A stretch of DNA of 64,000 nt, from positions 42,002,250 through 42,066,249 of the forward strand of contig OZ020616.1 in the NCBI GenBank assembly GCA_963971575.1. Reading direction: 5' to 3'. Made by a program: the position numbers and the translations under genes. The notes under the pieces were generated by a model, which was not told where the DNA came from, made no database searches, and saw only the letters and a list, made by a program, of their open reading frames with translations. Positions 34,190 to 44,199 of this stretch are shown here, one piece after another. Every line of letters starts with the position of its first letter. The first letter of the stretch is position 1. Origin of the DNA: Liopterus haemorrhoidalis (lineage: Eukaryota; Arthropoda; Insecta; Coleoptera; Dytiscidae).

Positions 34190-34930
34190 CTTGGATTTAC
34201 ACATTAGTTATTAAATCAATGATGCTCTCACTGGATATTTGTACCAGCCGTGTAAAAATAGAAAACCACTATGGCTTGATAGAACTATTTTGAAAACACT
34301 TGTTTCCATCGTTAAGTATACTTTCTTCTCATTTGTAATATTAAGAGGTGTAGCAAATACAAATTTAGAAATTCTCAGTTTCACCTTTAACATTATCTTG
34401 CGACAAATTGTTTTATTATACCACAAGACCTGTGAAATACGACATTGAAGATTACGTTGTGTTGCTCTAAATCCAATAGGGTTGAGGATTGAGAATCACT
34501 ATCTTGGTGAGTGAAACGGGTCGCGCAGGAAGTTAAGCTGTTTACCTTTAATCTGCTGACCATGTATGCATATGTGCGACTGAGATTATATAAGAAAAGC
34601 GCTTGAGAGGAAGTTTATTCATGCGAAAGGGTGAAGGGTAATAGCAACTACTGAAAGATGAAGATCGGACGTTAAATGGGTCATAGATTGTAATTAATTT
34701 TGCTACGTCATTACAGCGTACTCGTAAAGTGATGTTTACAAGAGCTGATTTGGGTGGAAACTTGCTTTTAATAGACCGGGGTTGGTGTCAAAACTTAGAT
34801 TTCAGTTTATACTTCAAAAGAATTATTCTAAAAATATACGAAAAATCTATATAAGCCATAGTGTACACAAGGTGTAACAAGATAAAAAGAACACTACTTT
34901 TCTTTACTGTGTTAGAATATACAAAAAAAT
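34190..34930. other. Unassigned AT-rich sequence
   Basis: Nothing recognised before Helentron-like copy C. Confidence 0.35.
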
Positions 34931-34934
34931 AGTT

Positions 34935-35545
34935 AAAAATTGATGTGGAGTGTGAATTTTCACACATTTCAGGGTTTCGCAGGTATTTAGTAAGTGAATG
35001 ATGATTAACAAGGTTCATTAAGATTTTGAAAATTGTGCCTATGGCTTCCATTTGTTGTTTTATGTCCGCTCCTCTTTCGTATACATTGAAACATAGAATT
35101 AAATTATAATTCCAACAATTCCGACTGGTTATTAAATTTACTAAATTTACTTTTAAAAATTAAATGCAAAATTTGCCAAAATATAACCAGAATTTTGACA
35201 AAATAATTTAAACAAAATAAAAATCCAAAAAAAAAAAAACAAAAAAAATTGTGTCCAGCCCGGAAGCGAACCCTAGTTTCCAGCTTAGGAAACGAGAAGG
35301 CTAACCATTAAACCATGAACGCTTACTGGTTTACTGTGTTACATAACGTATTAAATATTTTACATCGTCAACCAAAATATAAAAAAATGCGTTATTTTCC
35401 AAAAACTTAATCTGATCAAAAATTCCTGTTGTACTATTCTGGTTCACACCAATGTTCATTATTTTTTTCAGATTTCTAGATGACCTCCTCTGGCTTACAG
35501 TGGGTAGAACAAAAAATGTTTTGCATATTTTTGGTAAAAATGTGC
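34935..35545 (-). mobile_element. Helentron-like element, copy C, 5'-truncated
   Basis: On the minus strand the 3' end is intact: ATACCTGCGAAACCCTGAAA, palindrome, CACATCAATTTTT. The conserved AT-rich block with a tRNA-like module follows. The 5' part, including the microsatellite and left subterminal repeat, is missing. The block around AAAAATGTTTTGCA stops near 35545, where a mariner tail starts. Confidence 0.6.
35254..35325 (-). repeat. tRNA-like module inside Helentron-like copy C
   Basis: The minus strand has A-box-like ATGGTTTAATGGTTAGCC and B-box-like GGGTTCGCTTCCGGGC, close to the module of copy A (TGGTCTAATGGTTAGC, GGGTTCGCTCCCGGG) but different from B and D. It somewhat resembles Glu/Gln-type tRNAs in the A box. 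Confidence 0.5.
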
Positions 35546-35637
35546 AAACTTCGGAGTGGAAAAAATATTTAGAGAATTGGTTTGAACGCATGCAAAAGTG
35601 TATAAATCTTAAAGGCGAATATTTTGAAAAGAAATAG
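35546..35637 (+). pseudogene. Mariner transposase C-terminal tail
   Basis: The plus strand reads VQTSEWKKYLENWFERMQKC and INLKGEYFEKK before a TAG at 35635-35637. The ending W-x-x-R-M-x-K-C-I...G-x-Y-F-E is the usual last segment of mariner transposases. It is joined directly to the truncated edge of Helentron-like copy C, so either two truncated elements abut or copy C captured it. Nothing of the catalytic domain remains. Confidence 0.65.
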
Positions 35638-35829
35638 AACAATTTGTTAAAAAAAAAAACAACAAAAGTTATCCCTGCATAGTTGGCGTACAAATAATAC
35701 TAACAAGATGAGATGGTTCACAAGGGCCTACCAGATAAGGAATATAATATCTAATATATCTCGTTAAAGTTCTAAAACATTGTATTAAAAGTTTTACTTT
35801 AAAGTTGATATTTGATATTTAATGATAAT

Positions 35830-35848
35830 CTAACCTAACCTAACCTCA
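35830..35848 (-). repeat. Short interstitial TTAGG tract
   Basis: CTAACCTAACCTAACCT is three units of the arthropod telomere repeat TTAGG read on the minus strand. Too short to imply a telomere; noted as weak support for an arthropod source. Confidence 0.5.
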
Positions 35849-36399
35849 GTAGCGAATTTGAGTTGTCTGAGGCCCAAGGCGCTACATTTTTTTGATGTCG
35901 CATTCTAAAATGAAAATGTAACATATAATTTACAATTTTTTTTATATACTAGTATGTACTTGTCAGAATCACAGGGATACTTTTATTCTCTGAAACTTTA
36001 ATGAAATGTAAAAGTTTGATTTCTTCTAAAAGAATATTTTGTAAGAAACAATTTTCGTTTTGCCAATATCCGCAATTTCAAAAATGCAGCTTATGAAATT
36101 TTAGTTATTTCTCATTGATTTTGCTTCATTATATCAGAATCCCGCGTCAGAAATATTGTTGAACACTAACTATCAGTTTTGATTATGTTTTTAATGTACT
36201 TTTTTTATTTATTTATTTTTAAGTTACTAAAATTTAGTTTTTAACATTTATTTCATCTAAATAAAGTAGATGGCAATGAAACATTGTGATTATACTTATT
36301 TCATTTAGGAGCCTCTTGTTAAATTTTAATATTACCAGGCCACGAAAAATTATTGGAATTTTATCGATCTTTCCAAAAATGATGTGATTTCACCGGTTT

Positions 36400-36428
36400 C
36401 ACGATGGAAAAAAGTTTAAGAAACACTG
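36400..36428. mobile_element. hAT right-terminus fragment abutting hAT-A
   Basis: The complement reads CAGTGTTTCTTAAACTTTTT, a hAT-type end that stops exactly where the 8-bp target duplication of hAT-A begins. Its own left end was not found. Confidence 0.5.
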
Positions 36429-36852
36429 CTCTAGAACAGTGTTCTTCAACCAGTGGTCCGCGAGATATTTTGATCGAATCATGTAGATGCACACTTCTTC
36501 ACGAAGTTAGTAGCACATTTTTAGTTGACGCAGAAGCATACTTTTGTCCAAACCATGATTTATTTAATATCTACTAGCCTCAATACAACGCCTCGCGCGG
36601 CTATTTTTTCATACTTTCTTTGGAATAGTCGCTTATAAGAGAATAATATAGAAATGTTTCCACTTTTGGAAGAATTTTTGATTGTTGCTGTTGTCAACCA
36701 GAAAGTCATAGTTTATTCTAATAATTATTTCCCTGAATTCTCGTAAAGGTAACCTCTGGATTAATAATCCATTCTTGAAAGATATTAAGTCATGTATACT
36801 TGATCCTCGTGAAAAGGAAAAGATGATCGAGTAGTCTTGTGATATCGCTCTG

Positions 36853-36999
36853 GTGTCCAGACATAAATTGCAATCATTGTCTCAATTTTGGAAATCTCTA
36901 GAAAAAGAATATCCATATTTGAGTTATAGAACTATCAAATTATTAGTAATTTTTTCGACTTCCTATTTATGCGAAAATATTTTTTCAATCATGTCAATT
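36853..36999 (+). pseudogene. hAT-A transposase C-terminus, part 1
   Basis: Reads SQFWKSLEKEYPYLSYRTIK, then FSTSYLCENIFSIMSIK. This is the F-W...EYP.LS..AIK....FSTSYLCE..FS pattern of ZBED5/FAM200-like hAT transposases (dimerisation domain). Upstream sequence is broken by stops. Reading ends at the Helentron-like insertion and resumes at 38028. Confidence 0.7.
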
Positions 37000-37430
37000 A
37001 AAAAAATTGATGTGAAGTGTGAATTTTCACACATTTCAGGGTTTTGCAGGTATTTAATAACTGAATGATGATTATTTGGGATGCCAAAACAAATTTTATG
37101 TCAAAATATTTTTTTATGAATTTTAATTCGAATGCCTAATATCATTATTTAAGTTTCTAAATATGAGCAGTATTTTTTTTACATAGCAAGGTTCATTAAT
37201 ATTTTGAAAATTGCGCCTATAGCTTCTATTGGTTGCTTAAATCATTAGCCCCGCCCTCTGATTTCGTATACATCAAACAGAATTAAATTATAATTTCAAC
37301 ACTTCCCACTGGTTATTAAATTTACGCTTTTAAAAATTAAATGCAACATTTACCAAAATATAACTAGAATTTTGACAAAATAATTTAAACAAAAGAAAAC
37401 TGCAAAAAAAAAAATCAAAAAAATTAAAAT

Positions 37431-37510
37431 TGACAGGATTCGAAGTCTAGTTTGCAAGTTACCTGTTTGACAAAAACCAATGATTTAACGCACATCGCTA
37501 TGAGCGCTGA
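37431..37510 (-). repeat. tRNA-like module inside Helentron-like copy D
   Basis: The minus strand has an A-box-like TAGCGATGTGCGTTAAATCA and B-box-like ACTTCGAATCCTGTC at the position used in copies A-C. The sequence differs from all of them. Confidence 0.4.
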
Positions 37511-37891
37511 CGTATTAACTTGGTTACATAGCGAATTAGTTCACACCAATTTTAGAATTTTTTCAGATTTTTAGTTTAAACCATCTGGGCTACAGGGTGT
37601 GGGACAAAAATGTTTTTGCACAATTTTGACAAAAATCGCGTCAAAATAATTTATTTTGCAAAAATAAAATTTTGATCGTTAATCCACGTACTAAGGGCTT
37701 TCATTTGATACCCTACTCAGAATTTTAAAAAAATATTTTTTTTTTTCGATGAGATCATATTTGTTTATATTTTTAGGGAGATATGTTTTTTAGATGTTTT
37801 AGTATTTTTCCTATGTGCGGGTCAAAAAGTTGTACAGGCATGCCAAATTTCAACTCTCTAGGTTTAGCCGTTTGGCTACAATTTTCACCGA

Positions 37892-37906
37892 ACAGACAGA
37901 CTGACC

Positions 37907-37977
<71 letters not shown>
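37892..37977 (-). repeat. (GACA)n microsatellite, about 20 units
   Basis: The plus-strand GACA run is the internal array of Helentron-like copy D. One early variant unit (CTGACCGA) is present. Open frames on both strands are repeat translations. Confidence 0.9.
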
Positions 37978-38027
37978 GACAAAATGACGGTATATGGGTT
38001 TTTTGGTCATACCTACAAAACCCTAAA

Positions 38028-38127
38028 AACCAAACTGAGAAATCGAATGCATGTTAACGCAGCGCTTCGTCTGTCAGAAACAACTCTGCAGCCACGTATA
38101 TCAAATTTTCTAACAATGAAGCAGTAG
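38028..38127 (+). pseudogene. hAT-A transposase C-terminus, part 2
   Basis: Immediately after the Helentron-like insertion the frame reads KTKLRNRMHVNAALRLSETT and ends QPRISNFLTMKQ at TAG 38125-38127. K-x-K-x-R-N-R-M...DLRL....PRI..L...KQ is the expected final segment of the same hAT protein, so the two parts were contiguous before the insertion. Confidence 0.7.
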
Positions 38128-38301
38128 CACATGTCGCATTAAAAATTGTAATTATATAACTGTATAACATATACCAATATAATAATTATACTATATATAT
38201 TGGTTTTTATTTGTTTCTTAACTTTCAGGCGGTCCGCGAAATATTTATCCTATTTTCACCGGTCCTCGGGGGCAAAAAGGTCGAAGAACACTGCTCTAGA
38301 A

Positions 38302-39635
38302 GACCTCTCCCACATTTCAAAGTATTTTTCAATTTATATGTTCCCTTTGCGAGTTTACATCTTTTCTAATATACGAATTAATTAAATTACGTATGAACTT
38401 TTAATCTTTTATAAAATGTTTAATACCACTTTTAATTTAAGCTTGTTGAACCGTCTGGAGGTTTTAAAATAAGCAGATGACACTGTTGAATTACAAGTAG
38501 GGTTTTATTTCACCTTAGGGTGACTCTGTACCAAACTCAATTGTCATTTATTAGCTGAGAGCTCGCTCTGCTACATATTCTATGGTCTGGTCAGCTGTTT
38601 TAAAGGTAAACATCTTGGAAAATGTACAGTTGGAAGCAAGGAGGAATAATTGAAAAGAGGAAGCATATATATGTTTACTTGTAGCAGTATACCAACCGCA
38701 GAAAATTCAGTTCAGTTATTTAGGATGTTTCAGGTTTAAGTGCATGAATTTAAAATATGAATACTATACAAAACAAGTAAATTTTTTCTTTTGGACATAT
38801 ACTCAGACACGTGTCGATTGGGAGATATTAATATTAAGCAAGCTAATTAAACAACTAATGGGTCAATTCTGTGCAATCCGTAACGCGTTACGTAAGCAAT
38901 CATAGACGTTACGTTACCTACGTGCGATCATTATTTCTTGTCAGTTACATAACAGTAAACAATGAGTTTAAAAATATCAAAACTGTGATCTAATTCACAG
39001 CTGAAAATCCCAATTTAACAAAAAACCAATCAGATTACTTTGTTTGCTTGAACTCACCTGAGGAACAACGAAAATATGTGTTCCTAACGTAATACCTGTT
39101 AACAACTCATTGGCGTGTAGAGCAAAATAGTGTTCATTAAATAATCAATTCGTATAAGGTAATAAAAATAGAATGTACGCCTATGTATACATGTCCTTGG
39201 AAATAAGTTTGATAACTAAATGTTTCTGTCAAGTATTGCATAACGGTAAGATTTGTTGATCGCTCTGTATAAGAAATTGGGTGAATCTCCGCGTACCCCT
39301 AATTTTGCATGTAATTACTATGGGTGTGCACAGAATCTACAATTTTTCTATAGGTGTCCGTCTTATAGTTTGCTTTCGCAATGGGTTACGGATTGCACAG
39401 CATTGTCCCTTAAAAGTGTGACTTGGTGCCATGAAGACCTATTTTAACTTTTCGACAGTCACTTGCACACTGGCGAACTTTTAAGTATATTGTACTGTAG
39501 GAACTTAAACTCGACAGGACACTGTAAAATGAAACGCCGAAATACTTATGAATTAGTCCCCCACTTTTTAGCTCCACGTTTATAAGTAAATGTTTTTACT
39601 TTATGTATATTTACAATATATACAAGCGAATATTT
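38302..39635. other. Unassigned AT-rich sequence
   Basis: No domain or terminal repeat recognised. Confidence 0.35.
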
Positions 39636-39639
39636 TACG

Positions 39640-39770
39640 GCTGACGCCGCCTTTCACATTCTCTACACCAGCCATCTCTATCTATCCTGTCGCCTTCTTG
39701 GACCTATCTTTTTTCCATAGCTTCATACACATCTGTCTTACAGGATCTTAGAGGTTTTCACGGCCTTCTT
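39640..39770 (-). pseudogene. LINE C-terminal remnant
   Basis: The minus strand reads CKTDVYEAMEKR and VQEGDRIDRDGWCRECERRR, then QP and a stop. This fits the tail ...DM..RGL..EDA.DR..WR...RRADP of insect non-LTR elements. Stops interrupt the upstream part. Confidence 0.45.
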
Positions 39771-39774
39771 GTAT

Positions 39775-41085
39775 CTAATTTAATATTTTTTGAGTTATCA
39801 TGTATCCGGCATTCTTTGTATATGTCAACTAGGAAAGTCTTTTCTTTTCAGTGGTGTTGATTATGTTTTCTTCGACACTCATTTTGGCTCTTCTTTTTCC
39901 TTAGGTATTATCGTTCGGTACCATTTACTTAAATCCTCCATCTTGATCTGTTGTGTAAAATGTTTCTATGTATTACATAAGGAGGATACATATAAACCAA
40001 TAGTCTTTAGATCTTCGGTCAGTCACATTTTCTAGAAAGCCACATTGTCATAGAATGTATGTTCTTAAAAATACATTGTAGTAGACATATTGCAGAACAA
40101 ACTTGCATCGACTGTTTGCAAGAATCGACTTGCATCGACGAGGATTAATGATTTATTAAGTGGAGTCAATTGAGACTACAAGAAATAGAAATAGGTAGAG
40201 CATTTATCCATTGGGACGATAACTCAAAAACACATACTAGAAATAGATTTTTGCTAGTACAGGATTAAGAAAAGGACACCTACCATATATCCAACAACTG
40301 GACCAAACGCCTGTATAATAATAATGACAAAGCCAATATTCTCAGAACTGTGAAAGGGTTTTTTCAAATTAATTTTGGTTGCTATGTCGTTTGTAACATT
40401 ATATTATTTTATGAATAAGGAGCCTTTGTATTTCGTATTATGAATTTAAATGTATTTTGGTTGTAATTTTCAATTTTCTCAAACAATTTTCGTTTCTGTC
40501 TCTTAATGCAAAATTAGTTTTGAGTTAGATTTTTCAAAACATTTTTAAAATCATTTTATTGGACTTCATAATATATTTAAAGTAGAGTACTTGAAAATTC
40601 TATCTCACAAACGTGCTCTGTAACCGAGGTTCAAATGTAACTTGGAATCGTTTCAAGTTGGGAAAATGCATGAGATTATTTTCATGGCAATTGCAAAATA
40701 GGAACGATGCCATCATATTCCAAAATGCATTTAAATTATTTTAGAACTCGATTAAAATTTCTCAATTTTAAAAAATTAACTTAAATTTTTGAGAGAGTTT
40801 GCATCTGTTTTCACAGTAAAAGAATGAATTCTTCAATTGCCATTAGAAGAGAAGGCTGTGAATATGGGCCCCCACAGAAAATCTACTAATATAGCTAACA
40901 TCATCTTTCGTCAATAGCTTTAAACACACCTACCTTTCGTTCAAAAATGTTACCAATTTAGTGCAGTTGTGTTCTTGTTCCGTTAGAAACGAATTACAGT
41001 AAATGAGTTTGCTTAATTTTGATCAATTTATTAAGATAAGTTGTTGTTATAAGAATGGGTAAGATTTTTATTCGATCCGCTTGTG
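39775..41085. other. Unassigned AT-rich sequence
   Basis: No coding similarity recognised. This is the left flank of the DD41D mariner. Confidence 0.35.
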
Positions 41086-41090
41086 ATTTA

Positions 41091-42390
41091 TACAAGGTGT
41101 CTCAAAAGAAATTTTATATTTATTTAGCTTACTGCGTGAACGCAACGTATCCGAGAGGCGCGGGGGTTATGTCAATCGGTAGCCTGGCTCTTGGGAATTT
41201 AGTCGCTATGGAGCGTTTCTCGGGAGCAGACCGCGCGTTATGCGTGCGAGAGTTTTACAAAAACGGTGATTCGGCGACTGTAGCGCGTAGAAAATTCTGC
41301 AGTATTCGAGGTTTTCGCCACTTAAATGATGCGCCAAGCATTCCTCTCATTCGACATTGGGTTAAAAAGTTTGAAGAGACTGGTACAACGCTGGATAAAT
41401 CAAAATCCGGGCGACCTAAGTCATCAAGAACGGTAGAAAACTTGGAGAATGTTAATCAGTTTGTTCGTGACGACCCGAACCTTTCAATTCGGAAGCGCGC
41501 AAGTGCTTTAAATGTCCATAGATCATCATTACATCGCATTATGCACAAAGACCTAAAGCTGCACCCCTACAAAATTCAATTGGTGCAAGAATTAAAGCCC
41601 CAAGATGCCAGTCAGAGACTTAATTTCGTAAATCAGGTGATTGAGCGATTTTCAACGTTTACCAACATTTTGTTTTCGGATGAAGCTCATTTTCATCTTA
41701 ATGGCCACATAAATAAGCAGAACTGCCGCTACTGGAGTGCAACGAATCCGAAACGCAAACATCAGAAACCCCTACATTCGCCTAAAGTGACCGTATGGGC
41801 TGCGATGTCGGCGCGAGGAATTATCGGCCCTTACTTTTTTGAAGACGAAAGGGGGCGTGCAGTTACAGTAAATTCAGAGCGTTATGTGGAGATGTTAAAC
41901 AACTTCTTGGTACCTGAACTGCAAAACTTTCCTGGCTATAACCAAAGAACATGGTTCCAACAGGACGGAGCAACTTCACACACGTCCAATATGTCTCTGC
42001 CACGTGTTCGTGAAATTTTCTCAGGCAAATTGATCTCCCGGAGAGGTGACGTAAATTGGCCTCCACGCAGTCCAGATTTAACCCCTATGGACTTTTTCCT
42101 ATGGGGTTATCTTAAATCTAAAGTTTACAATTAAATATAAAATATCCGTCAATATCCGTCACGAAATGGCAGCCATCCCTGAGTCCACCTGCCGAGAAGT
42201 CATAAGTAATTTTACTGTTCGATTAAATGAGTGCCGAGAACGCGAGGGTCTACATTTAGACGATATTATTTTTAAGAAATAAATCCCCAAAAAGTGTATT
42301 TTAATAATTAATAAACATTTTTTCTATATACGGCTTACTTTTTTTTTAATCGATCCACTAAATATAAAATTTCTTTTGAGACACCTCGTA
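41091..42390 (+). mobile_element. DD41D-type mariner element with near-intact terminal repeats
   Basis: The left terminus AAGGTGTCTCAAAAGAAATT starts at 41093; the complement of the right end is GAGGTGTCTCAAAAGAAATT. Similarity runs on through TTATATTTA, giving roughly 30-bp repeats with one or two differences. TA dinucleotides at 41091-41092 and 42389-42390 form the target duplication. The length of 1,296 bp is normal for mariner. It contains one long transposase frame. Confidence 0.92.
41208..42134 (+). pseudogene. DD41D mariner transposase, frameshifted near the C-terminus
   Basis: The open frame continues upstream to 41055, but that start lies outside the left terminal repeat; the natural start is ATG 41208 (MERFSGADRALCVREFYKN), the DUF4817-type first helix-turn-helix. 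Further on: WVKKFEETGTTLDKSKSGRP (linker), then a second HTH around SIRKRASALNVHRSSLHRIM. The catalytic residues lie in LFSDEAHFHL, QQDGATSH and PRSPDLTPMDFFLWG. I count 41 residues between the second and third aspartates, the spacing of the rosa/DD41D group. A TAA at 42132-42134 ends the frame early. The natural tail, from HEMAAIPESTCREVI to HLDDIIFKK and TAA at 42280-42282, continues in the +1 frame. Probably inactive, but recently so. Confidence 0.88.
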
Positions 42391-42394
42391 CTTG

Positions 42395-42830
42395 AAGCTG
42401 TTGTATTGTGATCGAGGGATATTGTGTTACTAGTTACTAGGAGCTAATGTCCTCTCTTAATCTCAGAAAAGTAAAACATTAATTTAGATTGCCATGTGCA
42501 ATGTTGGAAATATGGGCTCCTCGCGAGGTCTAAATATTCAACAATTTTTCCAGCTGACAACGACATGGATGTAGATGAAATAAGGCAACAAAGTCCGGAT
42601 TATGAAGATGCTGCTTGCATGTTTAGTGATGGTTGGTTTTGAAGGATCAAAAAGGCGAGCTTTGGGTTCGGTGCCTAATGTGCAATATGTGGATACATGA
42701 ATAATGAATGAAAGATTTATATGAATGGGATTTTTGTCAGTAATCAAGTCTTAAACTGTTACTTTGAGTTTGTATCTTTTAAGATAGAAACAAACTTTTA
42801 AGATACCAATTTATTTTGAACTACCTAATT
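42395..42830. other. Unassigned sequence
   Basis: A short possible coding scrap near 42545-42610 (DMDVDEIRQQSPDYED) is not recognised. No element ends found. Confidence 0.3.
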
Positions 42831-42854
42831 TTGAATGGGCCCCCAATATTTCTT

Positions 42855-43125
42855 ACATTCTTCTTACATTCTTACATTTCTGAGACTAAATAGGACACGA
42901 AACAGTATAAACTTTTATGCAATTAATTTCTACAACACTCTACCGGAGGAGTTTAGGTTGTTTCCATTTGCTAAATTCAAAAATGTACTAAAGAAGATTC
43001 TAACATCATATCCAATATATGTATATGAAGAATTTTTTGCCCTAAATTTTGAGAAATTGATGAAAGAAGAACTTATATTTTTTCTGAAATTACTTTGCAG
43101 CTCAGTTTCAAAACTAAACATGTAA
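42855..43125 (+). pseudogene. LINE ORF2 C-terminal end (CR1/L2-like pattern)
   Basis: The frame reads FYAINFYNTLPEEFRLFPFA, then KFKNVLKKILTS and PIYVYEEFF. The pattern Y-x-x-x-x-Y/W-N-x-L-P-x-E-I-R...F-K-x-x-L-K-x-x-L is the usual end of the ORF2 protein in CR1/L2/Rex-like and related elements. It lacks everything upstream, as expected of a 5'-truncated insertion. The exact clade cannot be set from this. Confidence 0.6.
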
Positions 43126-43150
43126 ACCTGAAACTAACAAGCTAGTCGTA

Positions 43151-44194
43151 TATATACAGGGTGTTTGTTTGAAACGGGGCACCCCGAAAATCTCCTTTAT
43201 TTGTAAAGATACAAAAAATCTTCAGAACAAAAGTTAAACTAGACGAAAAGGCCCATCTAAAGGTTACTATAAGAATTCTAAGGCACTTCCGGTTTCACCG
43301 GAAATGATGTCAACCTTTGATCTAGCATAGGGAATCGATAATTTTATATTTTTTTCCTAAAAGTACATTAAATTAGCTTTACAATGACACCAAAAAATCA
43401 TATTTTTATGATAACCATTTCAAAATGGCGACCATTTATTTACAAAATAATAATCAACATAAGTTTTACAAAGTTGAACGTAGCAAGCTTTGAAAACAAT
43501 AAAAAAAGAAACAAATATATCGATAATTTTATATTTTTTTCCTAAAAGTACATTAAATTAGCTTTACAATGACGCCAAAAAGTCATATTTTTATGTTAAC
43601 CATTTCAAAATTTCGACCATTTATTTACAAAATAATAATCAACATAATATTTACAAAGTTGAACGTAGTAAGCTTTGAAAACAATAAAAAAAGAAACAAA
43701 ATATCTCTAAAATAAACTATTTGACTATTTTCGAACATTTGTAATTTTTTTTTTTTTTGTAATTTAATTGTAAAAAGTAATAGTTTTTTTTCTAAATAGT
43801 CAAATAGTTTATTTCAGAGATATTTTGTTTCTTTTTTTATTGTTTTCAAAGCTTGCTACGTTCAACTTTGTAAAACTTATGTTGATTATTATTTTGTAAA
43901 TAAGTGGTCGCCATTTTGAAATGGTTAACATAAAAATATGACTTTTTGTGTCATTGTAAAGCTAATTTAATGAACTTTTAGGAAAAAAATATAAAATTAT
44001 CTATTCCCTTTGCTAGATCAAAAGTTGACATCATTTCCGGTGAAACAGGAAGTGCCTCAGAATTCTTATAGTAACTTTTAGATGGGCCTTTTTGTCTAAT
44101 TTAACTTTTATTCTGAAGATTTTTTGTATCTTTACAAATAAAGGAGATTTTCACAGGGTACCCCGAAAATCTTCAACCAAACAGCCTGTATATA
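43151..44194. mobile_element. 1-kb fold-back element related to the DUF4817 transposon at 50.3 kb
   Basis: Ends TATATACAGGGTGTTTGTTT and (complement of right end) TATATACAGGCTGTTTGGTT start arms of about 0.4 kb each that pair with scattered mismatches around a centre near 43750. The left arm contains an internal direct duplication of a block starting CGATAATTTTATATTTTTTT (43331 and 43520). The same block, diverged, forms the 5' leader of the DUF4817-type transposon at 50340-50650. Non-coding; presumably a non-autonomous relative moved by that transposase. Confidence 0.8.
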
Positions 44195-44199
44195 TTTAT

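Larger units (their letters stand above)
37001..38027 (-). mobile_element. Helentron-like element, copy D, nested in hAT-A
   Basis: Full-length minus-strand copy: 5' TTTTTAGGGTTTTGTAGG (right edge), long microsatellite, conserved AACGGCTAAACCTAGAG block, tRNA-like module, and 3' ATACCTGCAAAACCCTGAAA with the palindrome and CATCAATTTTTT (left edge). The flanking hAT coding frame fixes the edges to within a few A residues. There is no terminal CTRR and no clear target duplication, consistent with Helentron-type insertion between T residues and arguing against a cut-and-paste TIR transposon. Confidence 0.7.
36429..38301 (+). mobile_element. hAT-A element, complete ends, 8-bp target duplication
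   Basis: The element is 36437-38293 (1,857 bp). The left end CAGTGTTCTTCAACCAGTGG and the complement of the right end CAGTGTTCTTCGACCTTTTT match at their termini. CTCTAGAA is repeated exactly at 36429-36436 and 38294-38301. It contains a decayed transposase C-terminus in plus orientation, interrupted by a Helentron-like element. A second, truncated copy lies inverted at 23158. Confidence 0.92.

Noticed and set aside
41055..41207. N-terminal extension of the DD41D transposase frame
   Set aside because: It begins upstream of and crosses the left terminal repeat (41093), so it cannot belong to the transposase; ATG 41208 starts the conserved domain.
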